Of a stretch of 64,000 nucleotides of DNA, positions 36,401 to 44,141 are shown one piece after another (the stretch's first letter is position 1; every line of letters begins with the position of its first letter). Origin of the DNA: Rhodothermales bacterium (GTDB lineage Bacteria > Bacteroidota > Rhodothermia > Rhodothermales > Bin80); assembly GCA_028278205.1 (NCBI GenBank), contig JANQES010000069.1:48664-112663 (forward strand). The letters run 5' to 3'. The notes below the pieces were generated by a model. The model made no database searches, had not been told where the DNA came from, and saw nothing but the letters and a program-made list of their open reading frames with translations. Both the position numbers and the translations under genes were made by a program.

Positions 36401-37525
36401 ATGATTGAGCGCATTCGCCTCGTCAATTTTAAGAACCACGCCGATACGCAGATTGAGCCAGGCCGGCTCACGGCGCTCATCGGGCCGAATAATTCGGGGA
36501 AGACGAATGTGTTGCAGGCGCTGGATACAGTGAGTCGATTGATTGCTGCTTACCCCGATAAATCTCTCGTGCAAGATGAAGGGGTCGATGTCTTTGTGAG
36601 ACACGGTCAAAACGCCTTCAACATCGTGCTTGGGGGGAAAAAGGTGAATGAAGTTTTAGAGATGATTCTCTGGAGTTTCTCTGTGAAAGCTCCGCGGAAA
36701 GATAGTTGGCGCGCTTCTGTTGAGTGGCAATGGGGCAGTAAACGAGGTCAGCCTGCATTAGATGAAGGGACTCCTCTGAGTCATGCCATAAAGAAGCTGA
36801 TGCAGAAGTTGAAACCCGCAGCTTTTCTGAAAGCTGTGGGCAGTAATCTGGGTATGGTGTCTTACAGTGAGAAAATACCTCCCTCCGTTGAATCGGATGG
36901 TACCGGGCTGGCCTCTGCCGTTGCCTACTTCAAAACTTATGATGAACAACGCTTTTCTAGTCTTCTGAAGTCACTCCAGTCAGTTGTACCTGGCGTTGAG
37001 AACATCAGAGTGCGCCCAGCCCCTGTCCGGATTAAGGAAAAGCAGGTAATCAAAATTGATGATGAGGTCGTTCGGCGTGATAAAGAGCGTGAAGTCATGG
37101 GGCACGAACTTGTCTTTGATATGACAGGAGCACGGGAAGTGCCAGCACACTCAGTAAGTGAAGGGACACTGCTCGCGCTGGCGTTGCTCACCCTGCTTTG
37201 GAGCCCCGATTGCCCGAATCTGGTTCTGCTCGACGACATCGAGCAAGGCCTGCATCCCAAGGCACAACGAGAGTTGATTGCGCAACTCAGAAAGATTCTT
37301 GAGCAACGGCCTGAACTGCAAATCGTCCTCACAAGTCACTCGCCCTACATCGTCGATGAACTAGAACCTGAAGAAGTCTGGCTGCTGGCAACCGATGACG
37401 AAGGCGTTGCCCATGCGCGGCGGTTGAGCGATCATCCTGAAGCGGAACAAGCGCTTGAAATACTCACCACCGGCGAATTCTGGAGCGCTGAAGGAGAAGA
37501 TTGGGTTCTAGCGGATGGAGAATAA
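36401..37525 (+). CDS. AAA15/OLD-like ATPase
   Basis: This 374-residue ABC/SMC-type ATPase has Walker A GPNNSGKTN near residue 30 after the typical beginning MIERIRLVNFKNHADTQIEP. A signature-like SEGTLLALALLTLLW, a Walker B LVLLDDIEQGLHP and an H-loop LTSHSPYIVDEL follow. Walker B has Asp-Asp where these proteins usually have Asp-Glu. The gene is less GC-rich than its neighbours. The next gene overlaps it by 11 nt and has TOPRIM-like features, giving a two-gene layout like PARIS or OLD-type antiphage pairs. Confidence 0.85.
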   Translation: MIERIRLVNFKNHADTQIEPGRLTALIGPNNSGKTNVLQALDTVSRLIAAYPDKSLVQDEGVDVFVRHGQNAFNIVLGGKKVNEVLEMILWSFSVKAPRKDSWRASVEWQWGSKRGQPALDEGTPLSHAIKKLMQKLKPAAFLKAVGSNLGMVSYSEKIPPSVESDGTGLASAVAYFKTYDEQRFSSLLKSLQSVVPGVENIRVRPAPVRIKEKQVIKIDDEVVRRDKEREVMGHELVFDMTGAREVPAHSVSEGTLLALALLTLLWSPDCPNLVLLDDIEQGLHPKAQRELIAQLRKILEQRPELQIVLTSHSPYIVDELEPEEVWLLATDDEGVAHARRLSDHPEAEQALEILTTGEFWSAEGEDWVLADGE

Positions 37526-38276
37526 ACCTCTTGAATTCATCGTCGTTGCCGAGGCGAGAGCGGATGCGCAAATCGCTCGCGAGTTGGCAGATCGTGTTTG
37601 TGTCGAAGATGAAGAAAGTCCGGATTGGTTAGATGCGGATCTTCTCAAGTATCTGCGGGTGTGGGCGGGCATTGAGGAAGGCACTGACTTCATGAAGTGG
37701 GCGTCGCTCAAAAAACTCGCCCGAGCGCGTAGAATTGGTCCTATCGGGCATAGAAAGACGGGAGGATCGGGATCGATTGATTTCGCTCAGGCGCGCAAAG
37801 CCATTATTCTGGTTGAACAGCTTATGCGTGATCGTCCGATTCGAGCGTTGCTGCTCATTCGCGATCTTGATACGCAATCCGAGCGGAAAGCAGGCATGGA
37901 AGAGGCTAGAGCCGAAGTCAACGAGGATGTTCTCAAGGTCATCCTCGGTGCTGCCAATCCGAAGCGAGAAGCCTGGGTGCTCAATGGTTTTGAGCCGGAA
38001 TCGAAGGAAGAAACGGCGTCGCTTGTTGCACTTCGAGTGGAGCTTGGCTTCGATCCGTGTGAACAGGCTGAACTCTTGACGGCCAGTACGCGCACTGCTC
38101 GACGTAATGCCCAACGCGTACTTAAGAAATTGGTTGGGGATTCCAAAGAACGGGAGCAAAAGTGCTGGAAGCAGGCAAAACTCGATTTGTTGAAAAAAAG
38201 AGGTGAGAAGACGGGGCTTGGTGATTATCTTGAGGACGTGAAAGCGCGGTTATTGCCTTTGTTCAAGCAACCCTGA
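37515..38276 (+). CDS. TOPRIM-like partner protein of the ATPase
   Basis: This 253-residue protein does not match a family I can name with certainty. The N-terminus (FIVVAEARADAQIARELADR) has the strand-Glu-helix form, and LLIRDLDTQSE the Asp-X-Asp form, of TOPRIM or DUF4276-type nucleases. The middle is charged and helical, ending in a Lys-rich region. Overlap with the ATPase gene implies they act together. A defence role is inferred from gene pairing only. Confidence 0.7.
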   Translation: MENKPLEFIVVAEARADAQIARELADRVCVEDEESPDWLDADLLKYLRVWAGIEEGTDFMKWASLKKLARARRIGPIGHRKTGGSGSIDFAQARKAIILVEQLMRDRPIRALLLIRDLDTQSERKAGMEEARAEVNEDVLKVILGAANPKREAWVLNGFEPESKEETASLVALRVELGFDPCEQAELLTASTRTARRNAQRVLKKLVGDSKEREQKCWKQAKLDLLKKRGEKTGLGDYLEDVKARLLPLFKQP

Positions 38277-38280
38277 ACCC

Positions 38281-39003
38281 ATGCGTAAGAGTTCCAAAGT
38301 TCTGGCTGTCGTGTTTTTGCTCGTGGCCGGCGGGCTTGTCTTCTGGTCCACCATGCGCGATGATGCCGAGATTGAGGCTGCCGTCGAGGCGAAGGTGGAG
38401 CAGGCGACGGCGGATCGGCGGCAGGAGATAGAGAACGAGTTCGCCGAGCGCAAGCGGGTGTTGGAGGAAGAATACGCCGAGCAGAAGCGTGAGATCGAGG
38501 AAGAATACGCCGCCCGCGAGCGCGCGCAGCAAGACTCGCTGCTACAGTGGCGGGCGGGGCTCGCAGAGCGGATGGCCTCGCTCGACTCGGCGAGAGCGAG
38601 TCTTGAAAACCCGGTCTACTTCCGGCTCACCGCCGAGGTCGTCGCGCAGGTGCTGCGTGGCATGGGGCTCGACTATGAACAGGGCACCGACGACGACGGC
38701 GATCCCAAGTTCGAGTTTAAACTGGCGACCTACAACGTCGTGCTCTATTTCTACGGCTGCGAGGACGAAGGCTGCACCAGCCTGCGCATCTACGCCGGCT
38801 TCGACACGACGCCCTCGCAGGATGTCATCCTCGAATGGGGCCGCAACAAACGCTACGCCACCGCTTATCTCAACAACGACGGCAAAGCCCGCCTCGATAG
38901 CGACCTCATCGTCAAAGGCGGCATCACGCTCGGCGCCGTCGAAGCGTTCATCCTTAATTTCCGGGATCGCGTAGACGAGTTCGCCGATCACATCGATTTT
39001 TGA
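38281..39003 (+). CDS. YbjN-domain protein with membrane anchor and coiled coil
   Basis: This 240-residue protein has an N-terminal membrane helix (VLAVVFLLVAGGLVFWS) and a charged coiled coil of about 70 residues with repeating EEEYAEQKREIEEEYAARER. A C-terminal YbjN-like domain follows (LYFYGCEDEGCTSLRIYAGF, AYLNNDGKARLDSDLIVKGG). YbjN proteins are linked to stress and motility regulation in enterobacteria, but the mechanism is unknown. It starts four bases after the TOPRIM-like gene yet returns to high GC, so it may be host rather than island sequence. Confidence 0.78.
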   Translation: MRKSSKVLAVVFLLVAGGLVFWSTMRDDAEIEAAVEAKVEQATADRRQEIENEFAERKRVLEEEYAEQKREIEEEYAARERAQQDSLLQWRAGLAERMASLDSARASLENPVYFRLTAEVVAQVLRGMGLDYEQGTDDDGDPKFEFKLATYNVVLYFYGCEDEGCTSLRIYAGFDTTPSQDVILEWGRNKRYATAYLNNDGKARLDSDLIVKGGITLGAVEAFILNFRDRVDEFADHIDF

Positions 39004-39203
39004 ATTTTGACACGCCAACCCCGATCCGGGCGCGGCGTGCAGGAAGGGCAGGCACCTCTCCCAATTCGACGGTCAAAATTCATGTAGGAAATCCTCCCAC
39101 ACAATCTTTCTGGTTCCTCCTTACGGCAATTCTGCGCGCGGGCTCCTATCGTGTGGACGATCCACTTTGACAACCACTCGTTCTACATGGAGGGGCTCCT
39201 ATC

Positions 39204-40334
39204 ATGGAAGCGAAACAAGCAGACCTGGCCGGGCCGGGCATCGGCAATTATGACGAACTGGAGCAGATCCTGCCGCAGGATTATACCTCGCTCCTGACGC
39301 CGAAAGAGACGCAGATCGCCCTGTTTGCCGTCAAAAACTACATCGAGGACAACCTCTGCCGCGAACTCAACCTGATCCCGGTGACGGTGCCGCTGATCGT
39401 AGACGTCGAAAGCGGCGTCAACGATTACCTCGACCGCGACGGTTCGCGCACGCCTATCGAATTCCACATCAGCAACGACCGCAACGTCCATCCTATCGAT
39501 GCGCAGGTGGTGCAGGCGGCCACCAAGTGGAAGCGCATGGCGCTCAAACAGTTCGGCATGGCGCCGGGCGAAGGCCTCAACACCGACATGCGCGCCGTGC
39601 GCAAAGACTACTTCCTCGACCACGACCACAGCGCCTACGTCGATCAGTGGGATTGGGAGCTGGCCATCACCAGAGAACAACGCAATCTGGATTTTCTGAC
39701 GGACGTCGTCAAGAAGATCTGGAAGGTGCTCAAAGGCGCCGAGGCGCGCGCGCAAGAACTGTTTCCGCAACTGAAGTCGGACACGTATCCCAACCTGCCC
39801 GACGAACTGACCTTCCTGCACGCTGAGGAGATCCTCGAACGCTATCCCGACCTGCCGCGCAAGCAGCGCGAGACGGCCATCTTGCAGGACTATCCGGCGG
39901 TCTTCATCTACGGCATCGGCTGGCCGCTCGAAGACGGCTATCCCCACGAAATGCGCGCCGCCGACTACGACGACTGGGTCACCGAGACGACGTCGAAAGA
40001 TGGACGGCCCATGCACGGCCTCAACGGCGACATCCTCGTCTGGAACCCGGTCACGCAGCGCCGCCACGAACTCTCGTCGATGGGCATCCGCGTCGATGCC
40101 GAGTCGCTCCGGAAGCAGTTGTCGATGTCCGGGCAACTCGATTTCCTCGACTTTCCGTATCATCAAGCCATCCTCAACGACGAGATCCCGCTGAGCATCG
40201 GCGGCGGCATCGGGCAGTCGCGCGTGTACATGCTGCTGTTGAAAAAAGCGCACCTGGGCGAAGTCAGCGTGACGGTCTGGCCGCAGGTGCTCAAGGATAT
40301 GTGCGCGGCGAAGAACATCTTTGTTTTGGAATAA
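39204..40334 (+). CDS. asnA: Aspartate-ammonia ligase (asparagine synthetase A)
   Basis: This 376-residue enzyme makes asparagine from aspartate, ammonia and ATP with a class II aminoacyl-tRNA synthetase fold. Family blocks are LNLIPVTVPLIVDVESGVND, EFHISNDRNVHPIDAQVVQA, TDMRAVRKDYFLDHDHSAYVDQW and SIGGGIGQSRVYMLLL. It is longer than the E. coli enzyme (330). The start has GGAGGGG upstream. It ends in a bidirectional terminator. No link to the neighbouring hut genes is obvious beyond nitrogen metabolism. Confidence 0.95.
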   Translation: MEAKQADLAGPGIGNYDELEQILPQDYTSLLTPKETQIALFAVKNYIEDNLCRELNLIPVTVPLIVDVESGVNDYLDRDGSRTPIEFHISNDRNVHPIDAQVVQAATKWKRMALKQFGMAPGEGLNTDMRAVRKDYFLDHDHSAYVDQWDWELAITREQRNLDFLTDVVKKIWKVLKGAEARAQELFPQLKSDTYPNLPDELTFLHAEEILERYPDLPRKQRETAILQDYPAVFIYGIGWPLEDGYPHEMRAADYDDWVTETTSKDGRPMHGLNGDILVWNPVTQRRHELSSMGIRVDAESLRKQLSMSGQLDFLDFPYHQAILNDEIPLSIGGGIGQSRVYMLLLKKAHLGEVSVTVWPQVLKDMCAAKNIFVLE

Positions 40335-40363
40335 AAAATCCCGTCCGGGGGACGTGATTTTTT
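40333..40363. terminator. Bidirectional terminator after asnA
   Basis: AAAAAATC...CGTCC pairs with GGACG...GATTTTTT (40333-40346 with 40350-40363, one mismatch, loop GGG), giving A and T runs on both sides. A second hairpin, GCCCGGCGCTT with AAGTGCCGGGC, follows at about 40384-40408, before the next start. Confidence 0.8.
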
Positions 40364-40426
40364 ATAGGGATGATGGATGAGGTGCCCGGCGCTTCGGAAG
40401 TGCCGGGCGCCTGTTATATTCCTTTT

Positions 40427-41554
40427 ATGATGGAAGACTTGCCTTTCGAACAGCAGATGGCCTGGGCCGAGGCGCAGATGCCGGTGACGCGCGCGGTGTG
40501 CGCGCAGTTGCCGGATTTAAGTGAGGTGCGTCTGGCCTATTCTGGGCATCTGAGCCTCAACATCACGCCGGCGCTGGCGTCGTTTTTGGAACGAGGGGCG
40601 CGGCTTTTTTTGACGACCTGCAATCCGTCTACCGTGCGCGATGTGGTAGTTGATTATTTGACGGACCGGGGCGCGGGGGCACATGCCTGGAAGGATATGC
40701 CGCCGGAGGCCTATCGCGAGGGGATCGGCAAAGCGCTCGCCTGGCAGCCGACGCACACCTGCGAGATGGGGGCCGACCTGAGTGTGGCGGCGCATGCTGC
40801 CGGCACGACCTCGGTTCGGGCTGCGCTCGAAGCTACCGGGTCGGGCATCAACCGGCTGCCGGGGCTGGCGCTGCGCTATCCCGTTTTCAACTGGGACGAC
40901 CTGCCCATCAAAGAGGGGCTGCACAACCGGCATATGGTGGGGCTGACGACGTGGAACATGTTTTTCGAACGGACGTGGCTGTCGCTGCACGGCAAGCGGG
41001 TGGTGGTCGTCGGCTACGGGCTCGTGGGGCAAGGCGTGGCGGCTTCGGCGAAGGCTTTCGGCGGCGTGGTCGGCGTCGTGGAGCCTGATGCCGCGCGGCG
41101 TCTTCAGGCTCGCTACGACGGCTGGCACACCGCCGCGCTGCCCGACTTGGCGCCGCTGGCCGACGTTATCGTGACGGCCACCGGCGTGCCGGGTGTGATC
41201 GATGCCGAAACCATCGCCCGCCTCAAGCCCGGCTGCTTCCTGATCAACGTCGGCCACACCGACGACGAGATCGACCTTTCTGCGCTGCCCGACCGGCGCC
41301 CGGTGCTTCCGCACGTAGACGCCTGCCGTGCCGGTGCGCATGAAATCTACCTGATGGCCGGCGGCTCGATGGCCAACCTCACCGCCGGCCACGGCGACAG
41401 CCTCAACGCCTTCGACGTCACCTCGGCGGTGATGGCTGCCGGCGTCGGTTTCATCGCCACGCTCGACGACGGCTGGGCCAACGCCGTGCATCCCTTGCCC
41501 GAAGCGGTGTGGCAGCGCGTGGCCGAAAAGGCTGTGAATGAGGAGGGATGGTAG
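40427..41554 (+). CDS. S-adenosylhomocysteinase-like NAD-binding paralogue
   Basis: This 375-residue protein is built like S-adenosylhomocysteine hydrolase: an N-terminal substrate part, the NAD fold GKRVVVVGYGLVGQGVAASA, and a FLINVGHTDDEIDL block. It is shorter than true enzymes (about 430-480) and key sites differ. The usual TKSKFDN active-site region reads PIKEGLHN, keeping Lys and Asn but replacing Asp with His. It may process another nucleoside thioether or have lost hydrolysis. The methyltransferase gene follows closely (2-nt gap after the stop). Confidence 0.75.
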   Translation: MMEDLPFEQQMAWAEAQMPVTRAVCAQLPDLSEVRLAYSGHLSLNITPALASFLERGARLFLTTCNPSTVRDVVVDYLTDRGAGAHAWKDMPPEAYREGIGKALAWQPTHTCEMGADLSVAAHAAGTTSVRAALEATGSGINRLPGLALRYPVFNWDDLPIKEGLHNRHMVGLTTWNMFFERTWLSLHGKRVVVVGYGLVGQGVAASAKAFGGVVGVVEPDAARRLQARYDGWHTAALPDLAPLADVIVTATGVPGVIDAETIARLKPGCFLINVGHTDDEIDLSALPDRRPVLPHVDACRAGAHEIYLMAGGSMANLTAGHGDSLNAFDVTSAVMAAGVGFIATLDDGWANAVHPLPEAVWQRVAEKAVNEEGW

Positions 41555-41556
41555 CC

Positions 41557-42126
41557 ATGAATCTTGAGACATCCATCCTGATGCGGATCGCCTTTTTCGT
41601 CGTGGCGACGATCGCGTTGACGGCGTTGTCGTGGCGTTCGCTTCACAATCCGAAGAGTCATGGCTTCTATCGATTTTTCGCGTTCGAAGCGATTGTCGTG
41701 TTGATTTTGCTCAACGTGCCGTTCTGGTTTAAAGACCCGCTCGCACCGCTTCAAATCGTGTCGTGGATTGTGCTGACGGGGTCGATCTTTTTCGTGTTTT
41801 CCGGCTTTTATTTGCTCCGGACGATGGGCGGGCGTGATCCACACATCCACACCGACGAGACGTTCAAGTTCGAGCAGACCGAGCATCTGGTGACGGCGGG
41901 GGTTTACCGCTACATCCGGCATCCGCTCTACAGCGCGCTGCTGCTATTGGCCTGGGGCGCGTTTTTCAAGCGCATAACCCTTTTTAGCACCCTCGCCGTT
42001 GTCCTTGCCACCATCGCATTGATCGCCACGGCGAAGGCGGAGGAAAAAGAAAACCTCGAATCGTTCGGCGACGAATATGCCGCTTATATCAAAAAGACGA
42101 AGATGTTTATTCCTTTTGTGTTTTGA
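41557..42126 (+). CDS. Isoprenylcysteine carboxyl methyltransferase-like membrane protein
   Basis: This 189-residue membrane protein has four to five helices and the ICMT/PEMT signature YRYIRHPLYSALLLLAWG, the SAM-binding RHPxY motif, plus a C-terminal Glu pair (KAEEKENLE) and YAAYIKKTKMFIPF. It probably methylates a small lipid or acid with S-adenosylmethionine. Pairing with an SAH-hydrolase-like protein, which would remove the product S-adenosylhomocysteine, makes sense. ATG 41557 is chosen over ATG 41548 because AGGAGG then has proper spacing. Confidence 0.85.
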   Translation: MNLETSILMRIAFFVVATIALTALSWRSLHNPKSHGFYRFFAFEAIVVLILLNVPFWFKDPLAPLQIVSWIVLTGSIFFVFSGFYLLRTMGGRDPHIHTDETFKFEQTEHLVTAGVYRYIRHPLYSALLLLAWGAFFKRITLFSTLAVVLATIALIATAKAEEKENLESFGDEYAAYIKKTKMFIPFVF

Positions 42127-42159
42127 CGGTTTCGTACATTTGGACATAGCGTGCGACAA

Positions 42160-42262
42160 CTTGTACAAGGTGGGCTTTAACCGCAGAGGTCGCAGAGAAG
42201 GCGCAAAGGGCGCGGGGCAGTCACTTTGCGATCTCTGCGCCTTCTTTGTGCTCTTTGCGGTT
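42160..42262. repeat. CTTGTACAAG palindrome and CCGCAGAGG-family hairpin upstream of hutH
   Basis: CTTGTACAAG at 42160-42169 is a perfect 10-bp palindrome and resembles a shortened form of published HutC-type operator sequences. From 42179 to 42262 follows a hairpin with AACCGCAGAGGTCGCAGAG on the left and CTTTGTGCTCTTTGCGGTT on the right, of the same word family as 21582-21656. The regulatory reading of the palindrome is tentative. Confidence 0.6.
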
Positions 42263-42318
42263 TTACAAAAATGTGTCGCGCGTCCCTTGAGACACAGATG
42301 TGACCGAGCATTGTGAGC

Positions 42319-43848
42319 ATGAGCATGGCATCCATCTCCATCGACATCGATCATCCTCTCCGCATTGCTACGTTGGGCGACGACGTGGGGCGAAGTCTGG
42401 AGGCGCTGCGGCGCGATCCGGCGCGGGTGCGGCGGTCTCGTGAGATTGTGGAAAAAGCGTTGGAGGATGGGCGGGCGTATTACGGCATCAACACGGGTTT
42501 CGGCGCGCTTTCGGGCAAACGCATCGCCGATGACCAACTCGAAACGCTTCAGCGCAACCTCATCCTCAGCCATGCCGTCGGCGTCGGCGATCTGGTGCCG
42601 AAGGCCATCAGCCGGCTGATGTTGCAGTTGAAGATCCACGCCCTCGGGCTGGGCTATTCGGGCGTCTCGGCGGAGACGTTTGAGCGGTTGCTGGTTTTTG
42701 CCGAGCGCGATCTGATTCCGGCGGTGCCCAGCCACGGCAGCGTCGGGGCGTCGGGCGATCTGGCGCCGCTGGCGCACATGGCGTTGCCGCTCTTGGGCTT
42801 CGGATCGTTCTGGGATGAGGCGGGCGCGGGCACGCGTCCGGCTGCCGAGGTGCTGGCCGAGCACGGCCTGGCGCCCATCACGCTGCAAGCCAAAGACGGC
42901 CTCTCGCTCATCAACGGCACGCAACTGATGAGCGCCTACGGAGCCTTCGTGCTGGAGCGCGCCCTCCACATCGCCTTCGCTGCCGACGTGCTGGCGGCCA
43001 TGAGCCTGGAGGCGTTGCAGGGCAGCATCAGGCCGTTCGACGCGCGCATCCAGGCTATCCGCCCGCACGCCGGGCAGGCTCGCGTGGCCCGCAACGTCCG
43101 CGCCCTGCTGCGCGACAGCGAGATTCTGGAATCGCACCGGGATTGCGGCAAGGTGCAGGATCCCTATTGCCTGCGTTGCGTGCCGCAGGTCCACGGCGCC
43201 TGCCGCGATGCGCTGGCCCACGCCCGCGCCGTCGTCGAAACAGAGATCAACGCCGTCACGGACAACCCCCTCGTCTTTGCCAACGGAGACATCGTCAGCG
43301 GCGGCAACTTCCACGGGCAGCCGCTGGCTTTCGTGCTCGACTACGCCGCGCTGGCGCTGGCCGAGTTTGCCAGCATCGCCGAGCGGCGCATCTACCTGCT
43401 GCTCGAAGGCCACGACGGCCTCCCGAAGCTGCTCATGCAAGAGACGGGCATCAACTCCGGGTTCATGATCCCGCAATACACCGCCGCCGCGCTCGTCTCC
43501 GAAAACAAAGTGCTCTGCCACCCCGCCTCGGTCGATTCAATTCCGACGAGCCTGGGGCAGGAGGACCACGTTTCGATGGGGTCGATCAGCGCCGTCAAGC
43601 TGCTCAAGGTGTTGCACAACGTCGAGCACGTGCTGGCTATCGAGCTGTTCACGGCATCGCAGGCGCTCGACTATCGTGCGCCGCTACGTCCGGGGCGCGG
43701 CGTCGAGGTGGCGCACACGTACGTCCGCAGCATCGTCCCGCATTACGAAAAAGACCTCCTTTTCAAAGACGACATCGAGCGCTGCCTGGACATCATCCGC
43801 AGCCAGGCTTTCGAAGACCACATCGCGCGCGAATTGGCCCTGAGGTGA
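42319..43848 (+). CDS. hutH: Histidine ammonia-lyase
   Basis: This 509-residue lyase releases ammonia from histidine to form urocanate. The self-formed MIO cofactor comes from Ala-Ser-Gly in SVGASGDLAPLAHM (about 144-146). The other family motifs, GINTGFGALS, SGGNFHGQPLAF and the tail HYEKDLLFKDDIE, are present. ATG 42319 or 42325 are both possible; GTG 42313 is less likely. The stop TGA is the start of a GATTTTG heptad array. It begins the hutH-hutI-hutG block. Confidence 0.96.
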   Translation: MSMASISIDIDHPLRIATLGDDVGRSLEALRRDPARVRRSREIVEKALEDGRAYYGINTGFGALSGKRIADDQLETLQRNLILSHAVGVGDLVPKAISRLMLQLKIHALGLGYSGVSAETFERLLVFAERDLIPAVPSHGSVGASGDLAPLAHMALPLLGFGSFWDEAGAGTRPAAEVLAEHGLAPITLQAKDGLSLINGTQLMSAYGAFVLERALHIAFAADVLAAMSLEALQGSIRPFDARIQAIRPHAGQARVARNVRALLRDSEILESHRDCGKVQDPYCLRCVPQVHGACRDALAHARAVVETEINAVTDNPLVFANGDIVSGGNFHGQPLAFVLDYAALALAEFASIAERRIYLLLEGHDGLPKLLMQETGINSGFMIPQYTAAALVSENKVLCHPASVDSIPTSLGQEDHVSMGSISAVKLLKVLHNVEHVLAIELFTASQALDYRAPLRPGRGVEVAHTYVRSIVPHYEKDLLFKDDIERCLDIIRSQAFEDHIARELALR

Positions 43849-43850
43849 TT

Positions 43851-43880
43851 TTGGATTTTAGATTTTGGATTTTGGATTAT
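43851..43880. repeat. Single-arm GATTTTG array fused to the hutH stop
   Basis: Copies GATTTTG, GATTTTA, GATTTTG, GATTTTG directly follow and share the TGA of the hutH stop codon. No inverted partner is seen before the next element. Confidence 0.8.
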
Positions 43881-43892
43881 GCTCCTTGGCAT

Positions 43893-44098
43893 TTAAATCG
43901 GGTAATGGCAAACCCCCAACAAGTCCCCCTTTGAAGGGGGTGCCCCGACGAAGGAGGGGCGGGGGATGTTCATGCGGTCTACTAAAACGCTCTTATTAGG
44001 CCGCGCGAACATCCCCCTGCGCCGCTTCGCCTACGCTGCGCGTCGCTGTCCCCCTTCGAAGGGGGAATCTTCGTTTTCAACACGATTACCCGATTTAA
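43893..44098. repeat. 206-bp compound inverted repeat with 14-bp terminal repeats before hutI
   Basis: The outer ends TTAAATCGGGTAAT (43893-43906) and ATTACCCGATTTAA (44085-44098) are a perfect 14-bp inverted repeat. Inside, CCCCCTTTGAAGGGGG and CCCCCTTCGAAGGGGG hairpins and GGGGGATGTTC/GAACATCCCCC arms pair. The layout is MITE-like, and the boundary word CGGGTAAT is shared with the element before hutU. It ends 43 nt before the hutI start. No coding sequence in this span is convincing. Confidence 0.85.
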
Positions 44099-44141
44099 TA
44101 GTCAATAGGCATAATCAAAATCCCGAATTCCCCCAACCTTC

